This document shows, piece after piece, positions 33,579 to 43,108 of a DNA stretch of 64,000 nt. A model generated the notes under the pieces. That model was not told the DNA's origin. It saw nothing but the letters and a program-made list of their open reading frames with translations, and did not search any database. Every line of letters begins with the position of its first letter. Position 1 is the first letter of the stretch. Both the position numbers and the translations under genes were made by a program. Location of the stretch: the NCBI RefSeq assembly GCF_016772475.1, contig NZ_CP068595.1, forward strand, positions 1,364,001-1,428,000, given 5' to 3'. Source of the DNA: Paenibacillus sonchi. GTDB taxonomy: Bacteria > Bacillota > Bacilli > Paenibacillales > Paenibacillaceae.

Positions 33579-34409
33579 CTAGCCTTTAACAGCCCCTGCG
33601 GTTATACCTTGAATAATATATCTCTGCATCAGTAAAAAGAACGCGATGACGGGAATGACCGCCATAGTCAATGCGGCCAGCGCCAAATGCCATTCGTTCA
33701 TATACTCCCCGAAATAAACATAGGAAGCGAGCGGAATCGTCTGATTGGATTTCTGGCCCAGCACAATATACGGCAGGAGAAAATCGTTCCAAATCCACAA
33801 CGAGTGCAGGATGGCAATCGTGGTCGTAATCGGCGCAAGCAGAGGAAGGAGAATGCGGAAATATACACCGAAGGTATTGCAGCCGTCAATGGTAGCCGCT
33901 TCTTCCAGTTCAATGGGAATCCCCTTGATAAAGCCGTGATAAAGGAACAGCGCCAGCGGGATACCGAAGCCGAGATACATGATAATGATTCCGTACAAGG
34001 AGTTGATTAAATGAAAATCTTTGGCGACCTGCAGCAAAGGGATCATCATCGTTTGAAAAGGGATGACCATGGATGCCAGAATCGTCAGAAAAATAATATT
34101 GCTGAGCTTGCCCGGACGGCGGACGATTTGATAGGCGGCAGCCGAGCTGACCAGCAAAATGCCGAGCACGCTGATGACCGTTATCATAAGGGAGTTCAGA
34201 AAAGCGGTTGGAAAATGAATCTGCTGCCATACGGTTATGAAATTGCTCAGCCCGAAAGACTCGGGAAGGGACGCCGTGGAGCTTAACACCTCGTCATACC
34301 GCTTAAACGCATTGATGAACACAAGATACAGAGGGGCGAGAAAGAGTAAGGCCAAAACGGCCATGGCGATTTCAAGCAGAAATTTTCCGGCATTATAGCG
34401 CTCTTTCAT
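33579..34409 (-). CDS. ABC sugar permease, MalG type
   Basis: Carbohydrate ABC transporter inner membrane subunit (CUT1 family) with six predicted helices. The ATPase-coupling EAA loop is ELEEAATIDGCNTFGVYFRI (EEAATIDGC...FRI). The last part FFLLMQRYIIQGITAGAVKG is typical for MalG/LacG. Length 276. It shares one base with the upstream permease gene. Confidence 0.93.
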   Translation of the reverse strand: MKERYNAGKFLLEIAMAVLALLFLAPLYLVFINAFKRYDEVLSSTASLPESFGLSNFITVWQQIHFPTAFLNSLMITVISVLGILLVSSAAAYQIVRRPGKLSNIIFLTILASMVIPFQTMMIPLLQVAKDFHLINSLYGIIIMYLGFGIPLALFLYHGFIKGIPIELEEAATIDGCNTFGVYFRILLPLLAPITTTIAILHSLWIWNDFLLPYIVLGQKSNQTIPLASYVYFGEYMNEWHLALAALTMAVIPVIAFFLLMQRYIIQGITAGAVKG

Positions 34410-35338
34410 TACATTTCAACCTCCTTGCGTTTCATCACAAATACCTGGATAAGCGTGATGGAAGCGAGTACGACGAAAAATACGATCGCTTTGGTCGAAG
34501 CCAGTGTGTATTGATTGTTGGAGAAGGCATCCTGATAAATTTGCAGCGCAAGCGACTCCGTCGATCCAAACGGTCCGCCCTTCGTGAGTGCAAAGTTCAG
34601 ATCGAATACCTTAAAGCCGTTGGTGATCGCCAGGAACAGGCAAATCGTGATCGCGGGCCGGACCAGCGGAAGAACCATGAACCAGAGTCTCTGCCAGGAG
34701 TTGGCTCCGTCAATCTCGGCCGCTTCCAGCAGATCGGGTGAAACCCCTTGGAGAGCCGCAATGTAAATGACCATCAAATATCCGGCGGTGTACCATACGT
34801 TAACGATAATCAGCGCCCAGAAGGCGTAGTTCGGCATGGCCAGCCAGCTCTTCTCGAATATTCCCCAGCCTGTCAGATCGGCCAGATTCGGGAATACCTG
34901 GGTGAAGATAAACTGCCAGATAAATCCGATAATCAGCGGTCCGATGACATGGGGCATGAAATAGACCGTTCTTAGTATATTTTTGCTTTTCAGAGCGAAA
35001 TTCAGGGCAAAGGCGAGGAAAAAACCCGCAATATTAACTAATATCGTACCGACCGCTACATACTTCAGCGTAAAGAGAAACGATTTCAGGAAAGCTTTAT
35101 CATGGAAAAGGGTGATGTAATTATCCCATCCGGCCCATTCGATATTGCTGCTGATCCCGTCCCAATCCTGAAACGAGAAAAGAATCGCTCTGAAAAAAGG
35201 AAACACAATGATGAGTGTGAACAGCAAAAGCGCCGGGGACACAAATGCAAAGTAGATCAAATGCTTGCGGAGACTCGTTTGCTTCATCGCTGGCCGCACT
35301 GCGACTCCCGGCAGCTTGCCGGTAAGAACTTGCTTCAT
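34409..35338 (-). CDS. ABC sugar permease, MalF type
   Basis: Partner permease of the CUT1 transporter, 309 residues, six helices. The EAA loop is PDLLEAAEIDGANSWQRLWF. An N-terminal basic tail precedes helix 1 (FVSPALLLFTLIIVFPFFRA). No ATPase gene is present in the operon, as is usual in Firmicutes where an MsmX-type ATPase serves many such systems. Confidence 0.93.
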   Translation of the reverse strand: MKQVLTGKLPGVAVRPAMKQTSLRKHLIYFAFVSPALLLFTLIIVFPFFRAILFSFQDWDGISSNIEWAGWDNYITLFHDKAFLKSFLFTLKYVAVGTILVNIAGFFLAFALNFALKSKNILRTVYFMPHVIGPLIIGFIWQFIFTQVFPNLADLTGWGIFEKSWLAMPNYAFWALIIVNVWYTAGYLMVIYIAALQGVSPDLLEAAEIDGANSWQRLWFMVLPLVRPAITICLFLAITNGFKVFDLNFALTKGGPFGSTESLALQIYQDAFSNNQYTLASTKAIVFFVVLASITLIQVFVMKRKEVEM

Positions 35339-35365
35339 GTTCGCCCTTCTTTCGTGATGGATTTG

Positions 35366-35412
35366 AAAAAGAAAGCCACTGCAACCATAACAACAGTTTC
35401 CGCGCAGTGGCT
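35366..35412 (-). terminator. Hairpin between binding protein and permease genes
   Basis: AGCCACTGC/GCAGTGGCT stem, followed on the minus strand by TTCTTTTTC. It may act as a partial terminator or 3' stabiliser, raising binding protein levels over the permeases. Confidence 0.65.
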
Positions 35413-35437
35413 GTCCTCCTGTATAAAAACGCCGTTA

Positions 35438-36706
35438 TTAATCTACTGCAGCGGTCCAGGATTTCTGCAAATCCTCAAGCGCCTCTTCTTTGGTCATTTG
35501 ACCTGCGATATACTGCTGCAGCGGCTTCACAAATTGCTCCCGGATGCCCCCGTTAGGCCACAGGGCGAACGCCCAAGGCAGCGTCTTGTTCTCTGTTACA
35601 TACTTGCCCATATCCTCAGCCAGAGGCCCCAGGTCTGCACTAGCTTTCATGCTGGTGAAGGCCGGAGTGAACTGGAATGATTCCACCAGATATTTTTGTC
35701 CGTTATCGTGCACCCATGCCAGAAACTTCTTGACTTCATCCAGGTGCTTGGAGTTTTTGTTCACGACATAGTAGTTCGGTACGCTTACAGGCAATTTGGT
35801 TTCCTCCGGGTTATCCGTAAGCGGGATAGCGAACATACCCATCTGGATGTTCGGATTGATCTTCATCACCGGCTGGAGAACCCATACGCCCTGCTGCATC
35901 ATGGCCGATTTGCCGGATGCAAAGCTCGCCACCTCGGCATCATAGCTGATTCCAAGCGAATCCTGGCCTTTTCCGTAGTTAACAGTCATGTCGAGAACAT
36001 CAAAGAATCCTTTCATAAATGGACTGTCTTTGACTTGGGCCGTTCCCTCGTTCAGCTTCTTGGCAAAACCTTCCGGGTCGGGTTCATAGGAGAAAGGAAG
36101 ACTGAGCAAGTGCTGCCCGAGCGGCCAGTTCTCCCGGTAGGCCTCGGCATACGAAGTAATGCCTGCAGCCTTCAGCTTCTCGTTCACTTCTTTAAGCCCG
36201 GTCAGTGTGGTTGGTACCTTGTCGATTCCCGCTTTCGCGAACAGCTCCTTGTTATAGACAAATCCATAGCCTTCAATAGCGAGCGGGAAGCCGTATTTTT
36301 TACCGTCAATGGTCATGCCCGGCTGAGCAGCCGGCAGGACATCCTCTATCCACGGCTCGCCCGATAGATCGGCTAGTTTTTCCTGCCAGTTCTTCATGTC
36401 CGCATAGCCCTTCATTGTAAAGATGTCGGGCTCATCGCCCGAAGCAAACATGGTTTTAAGCCGCGTAGGCACATCGGCAGTAACCTCAGGCTCAATGGTA
36501 ACGTTCGGATTCAACTTGTTGTAATCGGCCAGCATCTGCTTCAGCTTATCCGCAATTTCCGGCTTGTTCTGCAGCAGCTTCAAGGTGATCTTGTCGTTTT
36601 TTTCGCCTTCCCCGGTGGAGGTGCTCTCCGAGGCATTATTGCCGCATCCAACCAGCAGCGTGCCGGTTAGAGTTATAATTGCGAGGCTTGATAACCATTT
36701 TTTCAT
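35438..36706 (-). CDS. Extracellular sugar-binding lipoprotein
   Basis: Solute-binding component of the ABC importer, 422 residues. The lipobox is LLVGCGNN, so Cys 21 should be lipidated and anchored outside the membrane. The fold is family 1 (MalE-like): TLKLLQNKPEIADKLKQMLA, MFASGDEPDIFTM, IEGYGFVYNKELFAKAGI, FASGKSAMMQQGVWVLQP. The substrate is not readable, but the coupled GH13 enzyme suggests an alpha-glucoside such as isomaltose or other alpha-1,6 oligosaccharides. Confidence 0.93.
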   Translation of the reverse strand: MKKWLSSLAIITLTGTLLVGCGNNASESTSTGEGEKNDKITLKLLQNKPEIADKLKQMLADYNKLNPNVTIEPEVTADVPTRLKTMFASGDEPDIFTMKGYADMKNWQEKLADLSGEPWIEDVLPAAQPGMTIDGKKYGFPLAIEGYGFVYNKELFAKAGIDKVPTTLTGLKEVNEKLKAAGITSYAEAYRENWPLGQHLLSLPFSYEPDPEGFAKKLNEGTAQVKDSPFMKGFFDVLDMTVNYGKGQDSLGISYDAEVASFASGKSAMMQQGVWVLQPVMKINPNIQMGMFAIPLTDNPEETKLPVSVPNYYVVNKNSKHLDEVKKFLAWVHDNGQKYLVESFQFTPAFTSMKASADLGPLAEDMGKYVTENKTLPWAFALWPNGGIREQFVKPLQQYIAGQMTKEEALEDLQKSWTAAVD

Positions 36707-36752
36707 TCTGTATTCCCCCTTAAGCAGTAATGGTTTGTTTGAACAGCTTAAT

Positions 36753-36766
36753 ATTAACCGCTTTCA
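36753..36766 (-). promoter_or_regulatory. Candidate cre site upstream of the binding protein gene
   Basis: On the minus strand TGAAAGCGGTTAAT, matching 12 of 14 positions of TGWNANCGNTNWCA, about 50 bases before the lipoprotein start. It would allow CcpA repression. A second, weaker match (TGTAACCGATTCGA) lies at 40155-40168 before the kinase gene. Confidence 0.45.
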
Positions 36767-36809
36767 ATTCCGGCTTGGAGGGAAAATCTTCGCCTCTGCA
36801 GGTAATATT

Positions 36810-38353
36810 TTAATCGCTCTTCCGGTACAGAAGCGGAGAAAGGCCCACCTGCTTTTTAAAAGCTTTGCTGAAATAATTTTCGTCCGCATAGCCAACCTGA
36901 CTGGCGATCTCCGAAACGCTTAGCTGGGTATTGCGGAGCAGCGTTTTGGCTTTCCCGATCCGAAGCTCCGTCACATAGGTAATAATGGTGGAATGACAGG
37001 TCTCCTTGAACTTCTTAGATATATATTGGGGGCTGAAATGAAACTTCTCCGATAGTACGGTTAACGAAATCTCTTCCTCAAAATGCGCATGCAAATAGTC
37101 GCGGATTTCTTCAATTCCTCCATAACCGGGGAAGGCTGTTTGCTCATGCTTTCCATCAAAATCCATAATTGCTGAACGAGCATCTTTTTCCATTCATTGA
37201 GATCGCTGATCCACAAAGGCAAATAGAGAATCGGGAGCGTTTCCTTCTGTTTGGCGATCAATCGTCCAAGCATTAAATTCGCCTCCATCGAGCACAGCTG
37301 CAGTTCTTTCAATGGCAGCACTCCCGCCGCGCATAAACTGTCCGCATATGAGCTCACGATCTCGGAGACCAGATGCTTGTTCCCCGTTTCAATGGCATTC
37401 TTCAGCAAAAGCAAATAGTTCTTCATTCCGGCCTCTTCTGCTCCTGCATCATCCGGAGCCTCCGGTCTGCCGGAGAACACATTGCTGTTTAGCAGTTCTT
37501 TTCTGGCCTCTCCCACACCCTCGGAGATATTCTCCAGCGCATAAAGCTGTTTGCATTCACCGGCCAGTACCTCCAGACCGAGAGTGTCTTTCCATGCCCG
37601 TCTCACCCGGTTCAGGTAAAAAGCCAAATCCTTCCCTTGGACTGCTGTAACAAGCATCCACTGGTACTCGTCCAATCTGCACAGATAGTACGGCCTGTCT
37701 TTACCCATCGCATCCAAAACAATATTGTTTATGGCGAAGAAAAACAGTTGATCGTCCATCATAAAACGATTGCTTACGATATCCAGCCTGTTTTTTGGCA
37801 AAATCATCACGATGTTCAAGGAAGATTCCGGCAGCCCGATTCTTCCGAACATTTTTTTGACAACGTTTATAGAGGAACGGTCGCCTTTTGCCAACATCAC
37901 AAGCTTTTCCTCTTCAAGCAAAGCATCCGCTTTCCGGGCAATAGCCCCAAGCCGGGCTTCCGCCTGTTTCCCGTCCTCCAGTTTATTCCAGGCATCAACT
38001 GCCCTTTGCATCGCTTCCTCCAATTCTTTTCTTCGAATGGGCTTGAGAATATAATCGATTCCATTGGCCTTGATCGCAGCCCGGGTAAATTCGAAATCAC
38101 TGTATCCACTTATCACAATGACCTGAGTATTAAATTTTTCTTCCCTAATTTTCTCAAGCAGCTCAATTCCGTTCATTACGGGCATTTTCATATCGCAGAA
38201 GACAACCGCCGGGTGATGAAGCCTGATCAGATCAAGAGCCTCGACCCCATTGTCCGCCAAAAGCCTTTCTTTAACGCCGAATTTTTCCCATGTAATGGAA
38301 AACTCGATCCCTTCTCTCACATGTTCCTCGTCGTCAACAATCAATACTTTCAT
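36810..38353 (-). CDS. AraC-type response regulator (YesN-like), frameshifted as sequenced
   Basis: Receiver domain at residues 1-120 (MKVLIVDDEEHVREGI; phosphorylated Asp in AVVFCDMKMPVMNG; Lys in DYILKPIRRKELEE). A long linker follows, and a C-terminal AraC domain with two HTHs (LTVLSEKFHFSPQYISKKFK, VSEIASQVGYADENYFSKAF). The frame breaks near 37115; one added A in GAATTG gives VMEEIEEIRDYLHAHFEEE, the usual junction. The joined length is 514. It overlaps the kinase stop by 20 bases. It likely activates the transport operon. Confidence 0.9.
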
Positions 38354-40055
38354 GCCCTTCTTCCTCCTTTAAGTGAATCATGAGCCGAATTTGCGTTTTC
38401 TCGTACGGGAGGCTTGTTAGATCCCACTGGAAATCTTCGCCGAATTGAAGCCACAGCCGCTGCAAAACATTCATCAAGCCGATGCCGCCTTCATCCTGCT
38501 CCAGCACCTTATGCTTGGCGTAACGCGCTTTCATCGATTCGATTTCCTCAGGCTTCATTCCTTTTCCATTATCACTGATGCTTATCACCAGCCTGGGGTC
38601 CCTTGTAATGTCAACTTCAATTCTCCCCTTGCCCGTGCCGTCTTCAATTCCATGAATAATGCTGTTTTCTACAATCGGCTGAAGAATCATTTTCGGTACA
38701 ATGGCGGAAAGAGCGGCCGGGTCGCAGGAAATCTGGTAAGTGAGCTTTTTTCTGAACCGGTTCTCCTGAAGGGAGAGATAATGCCCGATATGGTTCAGCT
38801 CCTGCTCAAGCGGGACGGTCTCTTTGGTCATATCCATGCTGTACCTCAAAATAAACCCAAGCTCGGTAATCCGGTCGCTGACCTCCTCCGCTTGATGCCG
38901 CATCGCCTCTGTTGAAATGGACTGCAGCGCATTATATAGAAAATGGGGATTGATTTGCGCCTGAAGCATTTTAATCCTCGCCGTCGAAACTTCCAGCTTC
39001 TGATGATACTCGTTGATAATTAACCGTTTCAAATTATGAACCATCAGTTCAAACCGGCGCTCCAAAATGCCAAGCTCATCCTGGCGGGTGCCGGTGGGGG
39101 CAATATCAAAAATCCCGAGCTCCACATAGGAAATACTCCGCACAAGACGCTTTATCGGCACGATGGTGGAATAGGAAAGAACAAAGGCTAATATCACGAT
39201 GCAGGCCAGGGCGACCAGCTGAATCGCAATCGGCCGGCTCAACGTCTGTCTGGCCGACTCGTTCATGGCGGTTGATGGAATAAATTTGATGATCGTCAGG
39301 GGAAGATTCAGATAATGATCGCTTGCATATACATATACACCTTGTTTTCCTTCCCATTCTCCGAACCAATAGCCCTGCTTGGCTGTATTGTTATCCGCGG
39401 CAATGTTCTCGCCGGTCAACGTTTGACTAGGCAGTGAAGCCGATGAGGTATACAGCAGCTGGTTGTCTGTATTGATATACATAAACATGGTTTCGAGAGA
39501 AGGATCGAACAGCAGCTGGTTTAAACTTTCAATTTCATCCAAAGAAACATAAATGGACAGCAGTCCCAGCAAAGCGGGTTTGGGATAATCAATCAGCTTT
39601 TTATGGACAGCCAGAAGCCGCTCGCCCCCAAGCTGCCGGACTTCATAGCCGGGCAACCTGTCCCACTGGCGCGTATCTGCGGACGGGAGAACGGTGCCCA
39701 GAGCATCATATGAAATGGAATCATCCGTCTCGTATTGCTGCTCGGCATCTGCCCCGTAGAAGTTGACGATTTTGATTTCATGGCGCCGGCTGTATAATTC
39801 GGACAGATTTCTCTGGATAAAGGTAAAGCGCTCGTAAACATCCGTATTTTTCCTGCTGAAGGCATCCATGCCCTCTTCGGAATACCATGACACCGATAAC
39901 AGATTTAACTCCTGCAGATACTTTTTCATATTCTCCATACCGATCAGCAGCGTACCGCGGTTTAAATCAATGGCTTGATTCTGAAGAGACTGGTAGCTCG
40001 ACCTGTAGGAAATAATATTAGACAAAATAAAGGGAATCGTCGTAACAAGCAGCAT
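38334..40055 (-). CDS. Sensor histidine kinase (YesM/LytS type)
   Basis: Membrane sensor with an extracellular dCACHE-like domain (about residues 20-270), a membrane helix (IQLVALACIVILAFVLSYST), HAMP, and the His_kinase domain with the phospho-accepting histidine in MLQAQINPHFLYNALQSIS. The ATPase N-box is KMILQPIVENSIIHGIED and the G-box is ISDNGKGM and DEGGIGLMNV. Reading from ATG 40055 leaves the first membrane helix short. The same frame stays open about 22 codons upstream (AKPIYKKSLFVKLLVW), with no ATG, GTG or TTG before the stop. The true start is a rare CTG or is hidden by another base error. Confidence 0.9.
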   Translation of the reverse strand: MLLVTTIPFILSNIISYRSSYQSLQNQAIDLNRGTLLIGMENMKKYLQELNLLSVSWYSEEGMDAFSRKNTDVYERFTFIQRNLSELYSRRHEIKIVNFYGADAEQQYETDDSISYDALGTVLPSADTRQWDRLPGYEVRQLGGERLLAVHKKLIDYPKPALLGLLSIYVSLDEIESLNQLLFDPSLETMFMYINTDNQLLYTSSASLPSQTLTGENIAADNNTAKQGYWFGEWEGKQGVYVYASDHYLNLPLTIIKFIPSTAMNESARQTLSRPIAIQLVALACIVILAFVLSYSTIVPIKRLVRSISYVELGIFDIAPTGTRQDELGILERRFELMVHNLKRLIINEYHQKLEVSTARIKMLQAQINPHFLYNALQSISTEAMRHQAEEVSDRITELGFILRYSMDMTKETVPLEQELNHIGHYLSLQENRFRKKLTYQISCDPAALSAIVPKMILQPIVENSIIHGIEDGTGKGRIEVDITRDPRLVISISDNGKGMKPEEIESMKARYAKHKVLEQDEGGIGLMNVLQRLWLQFGEDFQWDLTSLPYEKTQIRLMIHLKEEEGHESIDC

Positions 40056-40226
40056 CCAGACCAGCAGCTTAACAAACAGGCTTTTCTTATAAATGGGCTT
40101 CGCCTCGCTTTTCAGGACAGATTAAATTTTCTTTAGAGTATACATCCTAAAAGATCGAATCGGTTACAAGAAATTTGATCCAAGAGGTAATGATTTCAAC
40201 ACAAGCCATATCTTCCTCACCAATGC

Positions 40227-40272
40227 AAAAGACCGCTAGACACCTGCACCCAGCAGGGTCTGACGGTCTTTT
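40227..40272. terminator. Terminator after cardiolipin synthase
   Basis: AAAAGACCG/CGGTCTTTT with an inner ACCTGC/GCAGGGT stem; works in either direction. It separates the cls gene from the kinase operon. Confidence 0.78.
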
Positions 40273-40339
40273 CTAATAGCGGGCGCGCATCTGGAGATGC
40301 ACGATTGGCAGCCGTATGCCCCTCACAGCTCAGGTCTTA

Positions 40340-41847
40340 CTACAGCAGTGGAGACATCAGCCTTGCCGCCGATTCCAGCACCCGCTCCAGCAGCCGTTTG
40401 TTCATAAACGTCTCATGCACAATCTGGCGGGTTGACAGCAGGTCGCGCTCAAAGTCGGCCACAATCCGGGAGACACTTTCCGTCTGCAGCAGCAGCGCAT
40501 TGACCTCAAAGTTCAAATGGAAGCTGCGCATGTCCATGTTCGCTGTGCCTATGGTTGCAATTTCACCATCGGTGATCAGCAGCTTGGAGTGAATGAAGCC
40601 CTTCTCATACTCATAGATCTTCACACCGGATTCCAGCAGCGCCGGGAAATAGGAGTGTGAGGCCAGAAAAGGAAGCCATTTATCCGGTTTGGCCGGGAAC
40701 AGCAGCCGCACATCCAGCCCGGACATCGCGGCTACCCGCAGCGCCGTTAAGATATCTTCATCCGGGATAAAGTATGGAGTGGCGATCCATACCGACTTTT
40801 CCGCCGAGGTGATCATTGAGAAGAAAATATTTTTCAGCGCACGGCGCTCGTTATCCGGCCCGCTGGCGATAATCTGTACTGCCCCGTCGCCATTCGTGAA
40901 CCGCAGCTGCGGGGAGAGATAGTCCTGCTCGAGAATTTTTTCGCCTGTCGTGTGCATCCAGTCCTGCAGGAAAATAATCTGCATCGTCCGCACCGCTTCA
41001 CCCCGGAGCAGCATATGGGTATCGCGCCAGAATCCGTAGGTCTTGCTGCGGCTGAGATATTCATCACCAACATTCAGCCCGCCCATGAAGCCGACATCTC
41101 CGTCAATCACGACGATTTTGCGGTGGTTGCGGTAGTTGACCCGGCTGGAGAAAAAGAAGTGGAATTGCCGTAGGCCGCCACCTGAACTCCGGCATCGCTT
41201 AATTCCTTCAGAAAGGCGCGGGACAGCTGAATGCTTCCTACCGCGTCATACATAAATCTGACGGCAACGCCCGCACGGGCTTTTTCAATCAGAATCTGCT
41301 GAATGCGGGTCCCGATATGATCGGCCCGAAAAATATAATATTCCATATGGATATGGTGCTGCGCCTGACGCAGCTCCAGCAGCAGTGTGCCGAACGTTTC
41401 CTCACCATTGGTCAGGATGCGCGTCTCGGAATTGAATGAAATCGGGGTTCGTGCCAGCCTCTGCGACAAGCCCAGCAGCTTCTGCCGGGTGGTGTCAAAG
41501 ATCGACCAGTCCTGATGCATGCGCAAGGCATCATTCTCAATCCGCTCATAGGCCATCTGGTCACGTTGAGCTTTTTTATCATATTTGCGCCGTTTGAACA
41601 CATTTTGTCCGAACAGGAAATAAAGAATGAGTCCCACCACCGGAATCAAGGCCAGCAGCAGAATCCATGACATCGTAGTGGAGGGATTACGGTTCTCCAT
41701 AAAAATACCGAGGCCAATGGAAATGACAGTCAATGTAGAGAAAACACTGACAATGGTCCCGACGGTGCTGCCCAACAAGCCGAAGCCAAAGTAATAAAAT
41801 GCCAATAAAGCTGCAATAATGACTATAGCTTGCAATCCTCTTCTCAT
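40340..41847 (-). CDS. cls: Cardiolipin synthase, frameshifted as sequenced
   Basis: Membrane enzyme that joins two phosphatidylglycerols into cardiolipin. Two N-terminal membrane helices are followed by two phospholipase D domains. The first HKD motif, HRKIVVIDGDVGFMGG, lies just across the break; the second is HSKLLITDGEIATIGTANMD. The frame breaks at about 41163-41166; one added A or T in AATTCC gives YGNFHFFFSSRVNYRNHRK, as in the family. The joined length is 502. Confidence 0.9.
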
Positions 41848-42083
41848 AGATAACCTACCTTCTCTTTCTGCCTTTCATCACGAAAATGACACATTTATAT
41901 ATTACATGAAGAATCTATTTCTTCCTAGCCAGTATCCGCTGCAAAACAGTAATTTCAACAATAATGTAACCTCTTGGCCGCCTTCAACGTAGCTACATTT
42001 GAAATGGCTCCCGTTCTATACTATAATCGGTTCGACTAAGGAGTCAATTACAGAACTCCCGGGTCAGAGAGGAGTCGCTTTCT

Positions 42084-43012
42084 TTGGCAGCTGATAAAAC
42101 TACGAATAAAAAGGAGCAAATTATCAAAACAGCCATGCAGCTATTCGCTGTGAAAGGCTCGTCCTCCACTTCCATGCAGGAGATTGCCGAGTTATGCGGG
42201 ATATCCAAGGGCAGTCTCTATCTGGTATTCAAATCCAAGGAGGAGCTGGAGCGCAGCATTTATATATATTGCTTTCGCATGATCCGCGATCCCTTGCAGC
42301 AGGAAGAACAGAACAGCTCAAGAACGCCGCGCGAGAAGCTGCGCAACCAGATTGAGATTCTGCTTCACCATGTGTACGAGCTGCGCGAGTTTTTCCAGCG
42401 GCAATTTCAGGAGCTGGCCGGAAAAGGAATGACAGATGCGCCCGATTGGCTGCGCAAGATTAATGGTCCATTGCTGAAGTGGAGCCAGAATAAGCTGGAA
42501 ACCCTATATGGAAAGGAGGTCCTGCCTTATACAGGAGAATTGTTCCTGCTCGGGCATGGAATGATTCATTCCTATATTTTTTTGCTGTTCAACCACGAGT
42601 CTTTCGTTTCCATTCCGCGTCTTGCCAACCATCTGGTGGATGTATTGGACATCGTGGTAGCAGGTCTGCACGCCGGCCGGCCGGCCCCCTGTTCTCCTCC
42701 ATAGCCCTGGAGAGCTGGATGGAGAATTATGAAGCCGGCAGCCACCGTAATCCTTTGCAGCTCCTCAAAGAAATGAAGGAACGGTTGCATGCCGGCTCCG
42801 GGGCAGACCCGCACAGTACAGAGGATGCCCTGGAATCGATAGCCATTCTGGAAAGCGAAATTCTCATGCCTCATCCGCGCAAGGCGATTATCCTGGGGAT
42901 GATTGGCAACCTCCAGAGCTATCCTGCGGTTCATCCGCAGCTGGAGGATCTGAAGAAACTATGTTCGTTTCACATGCAGGGTGTATGCGGTTTTCATGAA
43001 CCCGGCATATAG
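42084..43012 (+). CDS. TetR-family regulator (YerO-like), frameshifted as sequenced
   Basis: N-terminal TetR HTH (KEQIIKTAMQLFAVKGSSST, ISKGSLYLVFKSKEEL). The frame breaks in CCCCC 42685-42689; one added C gives AGRPAPLFSSIALESWMENY, and the C-terminal half then continues to TAG 43012. The joined length is 309, longer than most TetR proteins but like B. subtilis YerO, which controls the neighbouring RND pump gene. The start is TTG 42084 with GAGGAG about 10 bases before. It lies 96 bases upstream of the pump, same strand. Confidence 0.85.
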
Positions 43013-43108
43013 CGGCAGCAGAGAGAGAAAGACGGATAGGCAGTACATGCAGATTTTATACTGGAGGCGTTCCCTACGGAAGGCCCGAGAGGAGCAGAAA
43101 CGTAACTT

